Positions 1-11,600 of a DNA stretch of 64,000 bases are shown piece by piece (the stretch's first letter is position 1; each line of letters begins with the position of its first letter). A program made the translations under genes and the position numbers. The DNA comes from Gari tellinella. Taxonomy: Eukaryota; Mollusca; Bivalvia; Cardiida; Psammobiidae. The stretch is taken from the NCBI GenBank assembly GCA_922989275.2, contig OV277858.1, positions 102,968,794 through 103,032,793 of the forward strand. Reading direction: 5' to 3'. The notes beneath the pieces are model-generated. The model was given only the letters and a program-made list of their open reading frames with translations. It was not told where the DNA came from and did no database searches.

Positions 1-356
1 TGCTGCAAATGCCATATCTAACAGCATTTACACTCTTGCAACTACAGTTTTCAATGGATTTTGATTATACTTGCACACAAAGTATATAGCTATAAGTTCT
101 GGAAGGAGTGCAATTATTGTTGGAATCTTATCTTTGTGGCAATAGTTATCTGTCCTTGATATTCTTTGAAATGCTAGAAAAGGCTTCATTTCAGTATTCT
201 TTAGGTTCTAGTTATCTGCCCTTGATGTACTATACTAGAATTATGAGGTTGTATTCCAGAACTGTTTACATGCTATACCACTCTGAATGGATTTAGATTA
301 AAACGGGTGAAACAGAAAGGTTAACATTACAAGAGGTGAGCAATATCAGGCTTGTC
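1..356 (+). repeat. Truncated family-G element (3' end)
   Basis: It closely matches the last ~350 bases of the family-G copy at 56331-57571, including GCCATATCTAACAG, the 'TCTTGCAACTACAGTTTTC' block and GAGGTGAGC-ATATCAGG near its end. The 5' part lies outside the window. Confidence 0.7.
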
Positions 357-1235
357 TATATTCCAGTACTATGGTAGCTTAAAGTAGTCTGACAGTAAAG
401 CAGAATGCACCTAAAGTGTATATTACAAGGCACTACAAAGATTGTTGATTTCAGCGTGGGATATTTACATGTCAGCAATGGGTGTTACAATATTCATGTG
501 TAATGTTGAGGGTAATCCTGGCTAAATTTCAGCAATTGCACAAAAATGAAAAGAAATGCGGGATTGAAATGTATTAATTGAGTCAATACATCCAGAGTAA
601 TGGTACAATTGAATCTAGTAGTAAAGAGGTGTTGATGAAGAAATTACATGTTTATTACTCTGTCTCTGCTATTAACTTCTAAGTATGTCAGTGCTCTAGA
701 TAAGTACAGTGCTCCCTCCCTACAACAGCCCTCCCAACAATGAATCCCTCCTTACAAAGACCCTTGTCTTTGTTCCCCAAACAAGACAATTATATCTAAA
801 GCTTTCACGGCTGCAATATCGTCTGCTTAAAATTGTCATCTGCTGGTTTTCTCAAATTTACATATTGGACATTTTGATAAAAAAAAACATAATGACAAGT
901 GACAAAAAGCTGTTTGCAAATGTAAATCAATTTCCCTTCCTATAACAACTCCCTCTGAACAAGGCACACATTTTTTGTGTCCCATTGGGTGCTGTTTTAG
1001 AGAGGGAGCGCTGTTTTTTCAAGCAGTCTAACTTGTGTTAAGCCGCTACTCTATGAATAAGTTGTCCAATTAGCCCATAGATGGCAGAAACTGAATTTAG
1101 CAAACAAAGCAAACAATAAATATATGTCTTTTTAGGTCTCTGTTTAATTCCTCTGCAGAAGAAAATAGTTCCCCTTTATACAGTAATGAATATTAATTTA
1201 AATTTGACTTCCCCACAGCAAGCCGATGTTGAGCA
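357..1235. other. Intronic stretch with little recognisable content
   Basis: A weak family-A-like core (AAGCAGAATGCACC) occurs at about 400, and a SINE-tail-like fragment (CCAATTAGCCCATAGATGGC) at 1068-1087. Otherwise I see no structure. It probably lies in a DCP1 intron. Confidence 0.4.
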
Positions 1236-1479
1236 GGGGCCCATTTCATAAAACTTTGTACAATAAAAATGGTTGTAAGTCAAAACTTTGAATTACATTT
1301 AATTTCTGATTTCTCTTATCTAATCCTGTCTTGTGACATCTCTTTAGAATCATCTTTTCAAGAAAGTACCAAAGAGATATCACAAGACAGGATTAGATGA
1401 AGAAATAAATTAAAATTGAGACTTTTAAAATCTGACTTACGACCGTCTTTGTCGTACGAAGTTTTATGAAACGGGCCCC
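1236..1479 (+). mobile_element. Family-I foldback element
   Basis: Terminal inverted repeats (GGGGCCCATTTCATAAAAC and its complement) enclose a long hairpin, TCTAATCCTGTCTTGTGACA, with its complement about 60 nt on. A second copy lies at 55868-56113. It is a non-coding MITE-like element. Confidence 0.75.
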
Positions 1480-1508
1480 AGGACTGAAACTTCAACAACC
1501 ACAACATT

Positions 1509-1760
1509 TTAACCCATTACCCCATAAATATGCCTTTTTACGCTTTTAATTTATTCCTCCACTGAAGAAAATAGTTCCATTTTATACCTTCATGAATATA
1601 TACCATAAGAAATATTTTTATATCATAGCACATGTAAGCTTAAAGCAGGCTGAAAGTAAAGCAGAATGTGCCTCAAAGGCACATTCTGCTTTACTTTCAA
1701 CCTACTTTAAGTGGTCACCTATCATCAAAACTAGAAACAGGCTATGGGGTAATGAGTTAA
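1509..1760 (+). mobile_element. Family-A TTAA foldback MITE
   Basis: It begins TTAACCCATTACCCCATA and ends with the near-complement (GGGGTAATGAGTTAA). The central hairpin arms are AAGCAGGCTGAAAGTAAAGC and complement, with core GTGCCTCAAAGGCAC. Confidence 0.85.
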
Positions 1761-2091
1761 TTAGGAATTCAAAATGAACAATTTAGAAAATATTTAAGTC
1801 TTGAGAAAAAAAATCAAAAGACACCAGCTTCGACATTTGCATGGGGGCAGGAGCAACTTTAGCATTTGCATTTACATATGTGATAGAAAACCCTGGAGAT
1901 CCTGTGGTAGAACCCCCATGCGTGCAGCTAGCCAGTTACCTGGAAGGGAGCCCACTGTTGTGAACAATGCTCCCACCCCTGCACGTTAATCAAAAATCCG
2001 ATGATGATGATGATACATGTACATAAATATTTGTTCCATCATTCTCTGATGACAGTAAATGTCCAAATGTCTCTTGTTTAATATGTTCATG

Positions 2092-2400
2092 ACAGGGTTC
2101 CAGATCAAGGGGAGTGAACTGAACAAATTCAAAATGTTCAGCACCAAACCCTATGATGTTAATACTCATTAGAATCACATGTATGAACACCTTTGCGCTT
2201 CTAGCATAGTTCCAAATAAGAGGGAGTAAACCAAACAAATCCAACATTTTCTCACTTATTTGAGCACCAAATACTAGGGTCTAACTGCTCATTAGAATCG
2301 TCTCGAAGAGACCATTCTAATGAGTAGTAACATCATAGGGTTTAATGCAGAAATAAAGATTTTAGTTTTTGAAATACTCCCCTTATCTTGGGCCCTGCAG
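2092..2400 (+). mobile_element. Family-E foldback elements (one partial, one complete)
   Basis: A partial copy (2092-2190) is followed by a copy from about 2212. Hairpin arms are CTCATTAGAATCGTCTC and a near-complement (GAGACCATTCTAATGAG); the right end CTCCCCTTATCTTGGGCC lies 22 nt before the DCP1 exon at 2424. Confidence 0.7.
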
Positions 2401-2423
2401 GAGTTTTGATTTTTTTTTTGCAG

Positions 2424-2613
2424 ATATGTCCAGGGGGTTTTAGAGGAGCAGAGGAGGAAGCAAGGGGTTTCTCCTGCAGGGGGCGCTGCAACAGGAAGTG
2501 AGAGGGAGAAAGGGCGAGATGTAGGGATGGCTGTCCATGTACAGCAGAAGCCCGGTCAGTCCCAGGTGGACATCATGCAGATGTTGTCTAAAGCTCAGAA
2601 GGAATACGACACA
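2424..2613 (+). CDS. DCP1: DCP1 exon (linker, with VDIMQMLSKAQKEYDT)
   Basis: The acceptor is a T-tract ending TTTTGCAG, and the donor is ACA|GTAAGT at 2614. One base completes a codon from the exon upstream of the window; 63 codons then stay open, rich in Arg/Glu/Gly/Gln and ending VDIMQMLSKAQKEYDT. It ends on a codon boundary, which matches the next exon. A family-E foldback element ends about 22 nt before the acceptor. The assignment rests on phase, splice sites and a helical motif plausible for the DCP1 linker. Confidence 0.75.
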
Positions 2614-5600
2614 GTAAGTCAGTACTGTAACTCTTACATCTGCATAAAAAAATGACTTAACCCATTACCCCACTAATACGCCTTTTTACGCCTTTAAATT
2701 TTTTCTCCACTGAAGAAAATAGTTCCAATTTATACTGTAATGAACATGTACCACAAGAGCTATTTTCTGTATCCTAGTACAGATAGTAGCTTAAAGCAGG
2801 CTGAAAGTAAAGCAGAATGCGCCTTAACCTGCTTTTAGTGGTCACCTGTTTTCAAAACTAGAAATAGGCTATGGGGTAATGGGTTAACCCATTTCTCCAT
2901 AGATACACATTTTTATGACTTTTAAGTTACTCCTCCACTGTAGAAAATATTTCCAATTTATAGTCATAAATATGTATCTTAAGACATATTTTCTCTATGA
3001 CTTATTCTGTGTCTCAGAAAAAAAAAGCATATTCATAGGGTCACGGGTTAAACACAAAATTTATGATAAATCTATTATCAGTAGGATTTAGCACTAATAG
3101 CTATGGAATATAGGGTTAAGTGGGTAACACATTACCCCATAAATAGACCTTTTTACTCTATTGATTTATTCATCCAATGAAGAAAAAAAATCCATTTTAT
3201 ACAATATAAGAAATGTTTCCTTTATCCTGGCTGATGTTAGCTTAAAGCAGGCTAGAATTAAAGTAGAATGCACCTTAAGGCGCTTTCTGCTTAACTTTCA
3301 ACCTGCTTTAACTCTTTCCTCCCTGAAACTTTAAATGGTCAATGCCAGTTTCCATTTTAGACAAGTCCATTTCTGACTTTTAAGGGTTGTTTTTGTCAAT
3401 GTTTGGCATTGTGACAAACAGTGAAGACCCTGATCAGAGGGCTCCTTTCGGAGCCCTCTGATCTGGGTCTTCACTGTTTGCATAGGACATGTGTACTATT
3501 CACATGTACACTGTTTGAAAAGCACGCCTATAAGCGTGACTAGGGTTCAAAGAGTTAAGTGGTCACTTTTCTTCCAATCTCGATATAGGCTATGGGGTTT
3601 GGGTTATGGGGTTAAACTTGGCCTCTATTGTATCTTGTCATTGTTTTTAGCTCACCTGAGCCAAAGGCTCAAGGTGAGCTATTTGGATGGCCATGTGTCC
3701 GACGTGCATCGTCGTTACCATTTGCTTCAAATGACATCTCCTCATATACCGCTTGACAGATTTCAACCAAACTTTACAGAAATGTTCCTTGGGTCAAGCT
3801 CTTTCAAATATGTTCAAAGAATTAAAAACAATGCAGAACTCTGTTTGCCATGGCAACCAAAGTGAAAAAATAAGGAAATCTTTAAAAATCTTCTTGTCAA
3901 AAACTACAAGGGCCAGAGCTTAGATATTTGGCACACAACATCATCTACAGGTCCTCTATCAAGTTTGTTCAAATTATGTCCCTAGGGTCAAAATTGGCCT
4001 CGCCCCGGGGTCACAGTTTTACATAGAGTTATATAGTGAAATTTTCAAACATTTTCCTCTGAAACTAATATGGCCAGAGCTTTGATATTCATCATGGTGA
4101 CACTTCTAGATGTCCTTTACATATTTTGTTCAAATGGTTCCAGTCTGTTGCATAAGTAGGTCACAGGAGCTAAAAAAAAGTTTTTTTCAATGGAAACCTA
4201 AAAAAATCTTCTTGTCTAAAACCCTAGTACCCTGATCTTAGATATTTGGCACATAGCATCATCTACAGGGCCTCTATCAAGATTGTTCAAATTATGCCCC
4301 TCGGATAAAAACTGACCACATCCTGGACAAAAGTCATTATCTCCATTTTGTTAGTGATTCTCAGGTGAGCCATGGGGCTCTTGTTTTTCCAGGTATTTGT
4401 TTTAACTCTTTGCATGTTATTGGCAGATATATCCGCCACAGTGATTGCCTTTGCAAACAGTTTGGATCCAGATGAGACGCCGCGTTACGCGGCGTCTCAT
4501 CAGGATCCAAACTATTTGACACTCTGAACATGTTTTGAAAAGAAATTTAGAAAAATCTATTTTTAAAACAATATCAGACGACAAAGGTTGCAGACGAAAA
4601 ATATTACCCAGCATGCAAAGAGTTGAGAAGTCATAATGTATCTATTTCCATCATCACAAATCATCATATTTTATCAGCATTATTGCCTGTCTGTCAGATA
4701 GGGCTATCTTGTATGATCTTGGGTAGAAATGGAACAGATTTTATTCAGTTTTGATTTTAACCCTTTACCTGATAGAAGCGGCTTTTAGCGTGTTTAATTT
4801 ATTCCTCCACTGAAGAAAATAGTTCAAATTAATACAGTCATGAACAAATATTTTCTATTTTCTAGCATTTGGTAGCTTAAAGCAGGTTGAAAGTAAAGCA
4901 GAATGCGCCTTAAGGCGCATTCTGCTTTACATTCAACCTGCTTTAAGTGGTCACCTGTCTTCATAACTAGAAACAGGCTATTGGGTAAAGGGTTAAAAAA
5001 GAAATTTGCTTTTTTGGACAAGTATTATTCACAGAACATTTTTTGGCTACAATTCTAGAAAAATAACCCTTTCTTTCACATGAACCAGAGTCCAAGGTTA
5101 TAAAGAGTTTTAGTTGAGTTTGAGATCGTTCTCAAGCATGTGATTCAGATTTAAGCTTTTGCTCAAATCTGACCAATCAAAATAAGGCTTGCAAACGACT
5201 CAACTCTGATTCCAAACTTACTTAAATTTTTGCATTACATTGTAATAGAGATTAAATTATCCCAGTGTTTTATTATAGGTTGCCTATTTGAAAATCAGGG
5301 GCACTTAATATGTCTTTTGTTGGTATTGACATTGGCGTTTGTTAAGGTTTATATGAAATTGTCAAGACCAGTTTACAGTAGGCGAGCTATGCTGTTCTGT
5401 AAGTCCTCTTTGTTTCTGTTCTGCATTACTAAAACTAAAATCTTTATTTCCGCATTAAACCCTATGGTGTTACTACTCATTAGAATCGTCTCTTCGAGAC
5501 GATTCTAATGAGTAGTGACACCATAGGATTTGGTACGGAAATGAGTGAGAAAATGTTGAATTTGTTCAGTTTACTTCCTCTTTTCTGGAGCCCTTATTGT

Positions 5601-8600
5601 TTCTATTCTGCAGCAGGGAACTGCTGTGCCAGCTGGGGTCAGGAAGAAGACAGAGCCCAAGCCCATGATAGACAACCCCAATGCCTCAGCCACAAGCAAG
5701 ACCAGTAATATTATACGCCCCAAACCCCTCAAGATACCCGACACAGAAGATATAGTAGAAGGTACGATGCCTTCCCCGTCTTAACCCATTACCCCATAAA
5801 TACGCCTTTTAATGCCTTTAATTTATTCCTCCACTGAAGAAAATAAGTTCACCTTATACAGTCATGAATATGTTCTGTTAGAAATATTTTCTATATTTTA
5901 GAACATGGTAACATAAAGCAGACTGAAAGTAAAGCAGAATACGCTTAAGGCGCATTCTGCTTTACTTTCAACCTGCCTTAAGTGGTCCCCTATCTTCAAT
6001 AATAGAAACAGGCTATGGCGTAATGGGTTAACTCTTTCAACACTAAGTAACTCTTGTGGGTTATTAGGTTCCCTTGTGGGTCTTTTTTTTGTTACCCAAA
6101 CATGAACCAGTCTACTTGGAATTCTGGGTAGTTTGATAAATACTGGTCAAAATTAGCAACTGTGTAGACCCAGATCAGAGGGCTCCTATAGGAAGGGCTT
6201 CTGGGTCTACACTATTTGCAAATGTAATGAGTATATTTTAAACAGGTCCATGGTGTTGAAAGAGTTTAAACAGGTCTGTGGTGTTAAAGGAGCTTTCTGT
6301 TTTACATTTACCTTGCTTTAAGCTGTCACCTGTCTTTTATGCAACCAGTTCTGTATAATACGTTGAAGATACCAAGTTGGTCTTCTTTTCAGTGGTTTTA
6401 TTGAATTTGATAATTATTTTAGATGTTGAGGAGACAGGGGCCACCAGGACACCTCTAACAGCGGGGACAATCAGTCTAGATGCCCTATTTCGTACAGCTA
6501 GTCTACAACAAGGGGGTGGGGCTACAGCCTTCCCAGCCCCGGATTCTAAACCACCAACTATTTTACAGAGGTAGGAATATGTTTGTCATAATAAATAATC
6601 ATTCATTATGTTAAATGCAGGAGGCAGCTAAAAGGTAAGATGAAATTAAAGCAGAACGCTCCTATAAGAGATTTCTGCCTTACTGTCACATGATTGACAG
6701 ACATGAGACATCGTAAGTTAAAGGTGTTGTTTGTGTCTCATAATTCAACATATCAAAGGTCTCAAACATTTGGGAGTAAAAGCATATACAATGTTGACTA
6801 AATGAAACCGACGGTTAGTATAAATGAAAGTGAATACTATTAAAGTGAATTAATGTCTGCTTACCCTTAATTACATGTCATATTGCTGAAGTGGTCATGT
6901 CTTCAAAACTAGAAACAGGCTATCAGATAAAGGGTTAACCCATAACCCCAAAGCCTGTTTCTAGTTTTGAAGATAGGTGACTACTTAAAGCAGGTTGAAA
7001 GTAAAGCAAAATGCGCCTTAAGGCGCATTCTGCTTTACTTTCAGCCTGCTTTAAGCTATCCTCTGCTAGAATAGGGAATATATTTCATATGGTACATATT
7101 CATGACTGAATAAATTGGAACTATTTTCTTAAGTGAAAGAATAAATTAATGGCGTAAAAAGGTGTATTTACGGGGTAATGGGTTAAACACCCTTGTTGTG
7201 GTGTTCTTGCATTGACAGTAAAACTTCTCTACTATGACCTCTAAATTGTCTCAATTCTTAGGTGTTTACAACAGGTGACTGCTTAAAGCAAGGTGACAGT
7301 AAAACAGAAAGCTCCTTTAAAAAACTCCTTTAGGAGCTTTCTGTCTTACTGTCACCTTGGTTTAAGCTGTCACCTGTACTTTTTACAATCGATTAGCCTT
7401 CGCTTAAGTGGTCGTAATAGAAGTTTTACTGTGTTTTGTCCTATATTTACATTCGCCCCAGCCAATTCCATTGAGAAAAATGACATTTAATTCGTTTAGA
7501 CGCAATTTCTCTAGGGGCAGGACTTGTTGGTATCCTTCGCAAAGGAGGCGGGGTTTATGGATCATTTCTCCATGAATCACAGCTTCAGTTCCTATCAGAG
7601 TACACATTATTAGTGATAACAACCTTTAATATGGATTAAACATTTAATATTAAAAATTACAGCATATATAATGTAAATATAAGAAATGAACTGGGGTTTT
7701 CTGACGTTTAAGCGATATAAACAACAGAAAATGATTGACAAATTTACCATGAATGGCTAGCGCAATTCATGGAATTTGCTGATCAATTTCTGTGGTTTAT
7801 TTCGCATAACTCATTCACCCCTGAAACTTTAATTCACAGTTTCAATTTCTAAATAAGTCTAGTTCATTTGACTATTTCGGGTTGATTTTAACAATATATT
7901 TTAAAATGACAAACAGTGCAGACCCTTATCAGAGGGCTCCTTAAGGAGCCCTCTGATCAGGGTATACACTGTTTGCATTGGACAAGTGTTATCATAACAG
8001 GTATACTGTTTGAAAATGATAAGTATACTCGTGGCTAGGGTTGAATGTGTTAAAGACTTTTCCTCAGTCCATTGAGGGACCACCAGCATATTGTTCTGGA
8101 GGTGTCAATGTATCTGTCAAATCACGTGCAATTTACCAGGTGAGGTCCAGATTATACTCATGCTCTAGTGATTTTCAATGGTTATTTCTACTGAAACTAT
8201 CAAATATAAAGGTAGAGTCTCACACAAGATGGTTCAATATGCACAAGACCCATGCTTTTTGCAAGGAAATTGTCTGGCAATGCGTTATGACCAAAAGGTC
8301 GTCAGGAGAAGTCTTTAAACACCGAAAAAAATCCGTTCATTTCTTAGCCACCTGCTAGTAGAAACCTTGATGTGGCTGCACAGAGACAAGTACACAGGTG
8401 AAACTGTACCAGGCATCCCAGCATGCAACAGTTACCTGGAAGCAAAACACATTAAAAGTGCATAAAGGTTAATGTACCTTGTTGTTATGATATTTGAGAT
8501 TACTAATACGTTGCCGTGGCAACCATTGCATCAAACATTAAATCTTAATGGTTTCTTAACTAGGATGTGGACTGACTGACTTCAGTGCAGGAGAAATGAA

Positions 8601-11600
8601 ATAAATGTAGGACACAGTATCATAATTATATAAACTACTTTTAGTTTCTATTAGATTGTTAAGCTTAGATTGAAATCATAGGAAAGCTATGATAGAATCT
8701 TAGGTAGGAAAACCTTCAAAATTGGAGGATTTTGAATGTACGTGTATATGTCTGGTGAATTCCCAGTTTATATATACACTATAAAGGGTCCAAGGTTATA
8801 AAGCATTTGAGCTGAGTCTGAGTTTGTTCTCAAGCATTTGATTGGTCAGATTTGAGCCTAAATGCTTGAGAACAACTTTAGACTCAACTCAAACTCTTTA
8901 TAACCTTGAACCCTTAAGGGGTCAAACTATTGTAAAAGTATGACAAACAGTACAGACCCTGATCAGAGGACTCTTTCTGGGTCTACACAGTTTGCAATTG
9001 ATTTTGATTCACTGTTTACCCGCTATAATGGGTTTAATCAGTTTGTATCTCAATGCAGAACAAATTGACTTAGATCTTTCTCTATTACTTTTGTGCAACA
9101 TTAACCCTTCCCCCCATAAAAAACTTCCGGTTTCGAATGTAAACAACACTATGTTTGAGTAGAGGACGACACTACATGAAAACATCTTTATAAATCAACA
9201 ATATGACTAGAAATTACGTGTATTAAGAGATAAAGCACCCACTTGCAGGTACTGTCTGTGAATTGATTTCAAATTTATTGAAATTGAAGATATTTGATTG
9301 TCAACAACTGCTAAGTAAACTGCAGTGGGTGGGGAAACTATTTTCAAAGAACAAAGACTGTTGGAGTGCTGCCAAAAATCATTCGTCACGCCTGAGTGAG
9401 CATGCGTTGTACTGCATGGTAGACATCTACCTTTATTTACCACATTCCACATTCCATTGTAAACCGTTATAATACCCTTACGGTGTATACTTCACACGCA
9501 CGGTGAAAATGAGCCAACCAAAGACAAACAAAAGAGCACATTCTTCAACAACAACCGACCTAGACTCAAGCGCTCTAGACCAATCAATTCCCTCGGATCG
9601 AAAAAGTAACATTGAGGGTAAGAATAAAAAGAAAAAGAAGAAGAACACAAACAAACAGAGAAAGATGGATGAATTTTATGGACAGTCAGACTTGCAGTCG
9701 GAGCATGAACCATCGAGTGTAGAGCAGAAAATAGACTTGATAAATGAGAAGCTCGCAAACATGCTAACAAAGGACGATTCATGTTTTTTAAAGAAGATCA
9801 TATGCACTACTCTGGAGGAAATGAAAGAAAATATTCTAAAAACAGTCATAAAGAGAATTGAAGTATTGGAAAGCGATCTACACGATAAATGTGTAGAGAC
9901 CGAATCAATGAAGAAAGAAATGAAGAAAAGAGACGACAAAATCGACAGCTTTAAGAACGAGAGCACACAGCTAAAAGCAAAATTGGAAAAGGAGACCGAT
10001 TCAATGAAGAAGGAAATGAAAAAAAGAGACGAAAAGATCGACATCTTAAAGAACGAGAACGTACAGCTCAAATCTAAACTTGATACAGAGAAACAAGCCA
10101 GGGAAAAAGACAATAACGACTCTGAGCAGTATAGTAGACGAAACAACATTAGAATATCCGGCATCCCGAGCGACAACGAGAAGCAGCCATCAGGATCAGT
10201 CATTGATCTTGTAGTTAAGACTTTGAACGAGAAAACAAATCTCAACATTAAAGCAACAGATGTAGATATAGCACATAGACTAGGACCATGGAAGAAAGAG
10301 AGACAAAGAAATGTGATAGTTAGGCTTACAAGAAGACAGACAAAGATTGAAATAATGAAATGCGCGAAAGATCTGCGACAAAAGAAAATCTACGTAAATG
10401 AAGACTTAACCTGGCTAAACCAGCAAGTGTTATCGTCACTTAGACTGAAAGACCCAGAACACGTGGATAAGTGCTGGTCGTTTGAGGGTAAACTATTCCT
10501 TAAGTACAAGAACAGTACTCAGAACACAGAGATTAAGTACAAAGACTACGCTGTTTGGTTAAACAAGCCATGGCCAAAAAGGGCAAAAGTGTGAAGATTG
10601 ACTTTCTCTTTTTTCAGATTTCAGACACTATCTAACACAATCGTAATGAAAAAATATTTCAGTGTAAAATAAATAAATTGTTTTTTTTTTTTATATAAAT
10701 GTATATTAACGCTCTCAGCAAAGTTAAAAATAATGTCAGATTATCAACGGAGCTTACATCTATGTCCGAAATTAATAAAAGTTTAACTTGTCATAGGCAA
10801 ACAGTGTGGATCAGGGTAAGATGCTATGTAGCACTGCGTCTTATCAGTATGCAAGCTGTTAAGGGTACCTATTAGTGACTGTTTCATAAAGGAAACAACG
10901 ATAATGTTAAGTATGCAGTCGGTATTATACTGAGCGACCACTAGAAGATCTTATTGTATCCTTGGATGTTGCCTGGTGTGGTATGGGAATGATGCAGAAT
11001 TCTCCAATGAGATATTCCTGTCTTGTTTTCATGTCATGCGTTAGGCAGTCGTCCTTTCTTAATAAAGCCATTACCTCTTCAATTGCTTGCCACTTTGTAT
11101 AAGGGTGGCTGCATGCTTTTTGTTATTTGACTTTAGTTTTATAGTATAACGGGCTCTTTAAAGAACCCTCTGCTCCGGAGTGTTACTGTTTATTATAGGA
11201 CATGTGTACTTTTTGCAGGTGCACTGTTGGAATAGGACCAGTATTCTTGTCACTATAGTTGAATGTGTTAAATTTCACCAATGCGATTGCTTTGGTATGT
11301 CTTTGCATTTTTTTCTGAACAGTGTGGAGCCATATTAAACGCCGCGTGGTGCTGCTTTTTCTCTGGATCCAAACTGTTAGCCAGTTGAAATTTCGTTATG
11401 CTGAAAGCATCATAACATGTGACAATTCCGACGCAGACGGTTGGTGTTAGCCTTACAAGGCATTTAACCAATTAAGAAGAAGAAAATTTGCACTTCTTTA
11501 AAATGTATATTTAAACATTACATTGTATATTCATGAAGTATGGTGTATTATCAAATATAGAGAAAGAGAGAGAGACAAACAGACAGACAGACAAAGAGAT

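Noticed and set aside
3491..3865. 124-codon plus-strand frame with LAHLSQRLKVSYLDGHVSDV
   Set aside because: It spans the end of a family-C element, a family-A half and the start of a family-G repeat; the protein-like part is a common repeat translation.
9676..10248. 190-codon minus-strand frame
   Set aside because: It is antisense to the LINE ORF1 coiled coil; the Lys/Glu-rich sense codons leave the Ser/Phe-rich antisense frame open.
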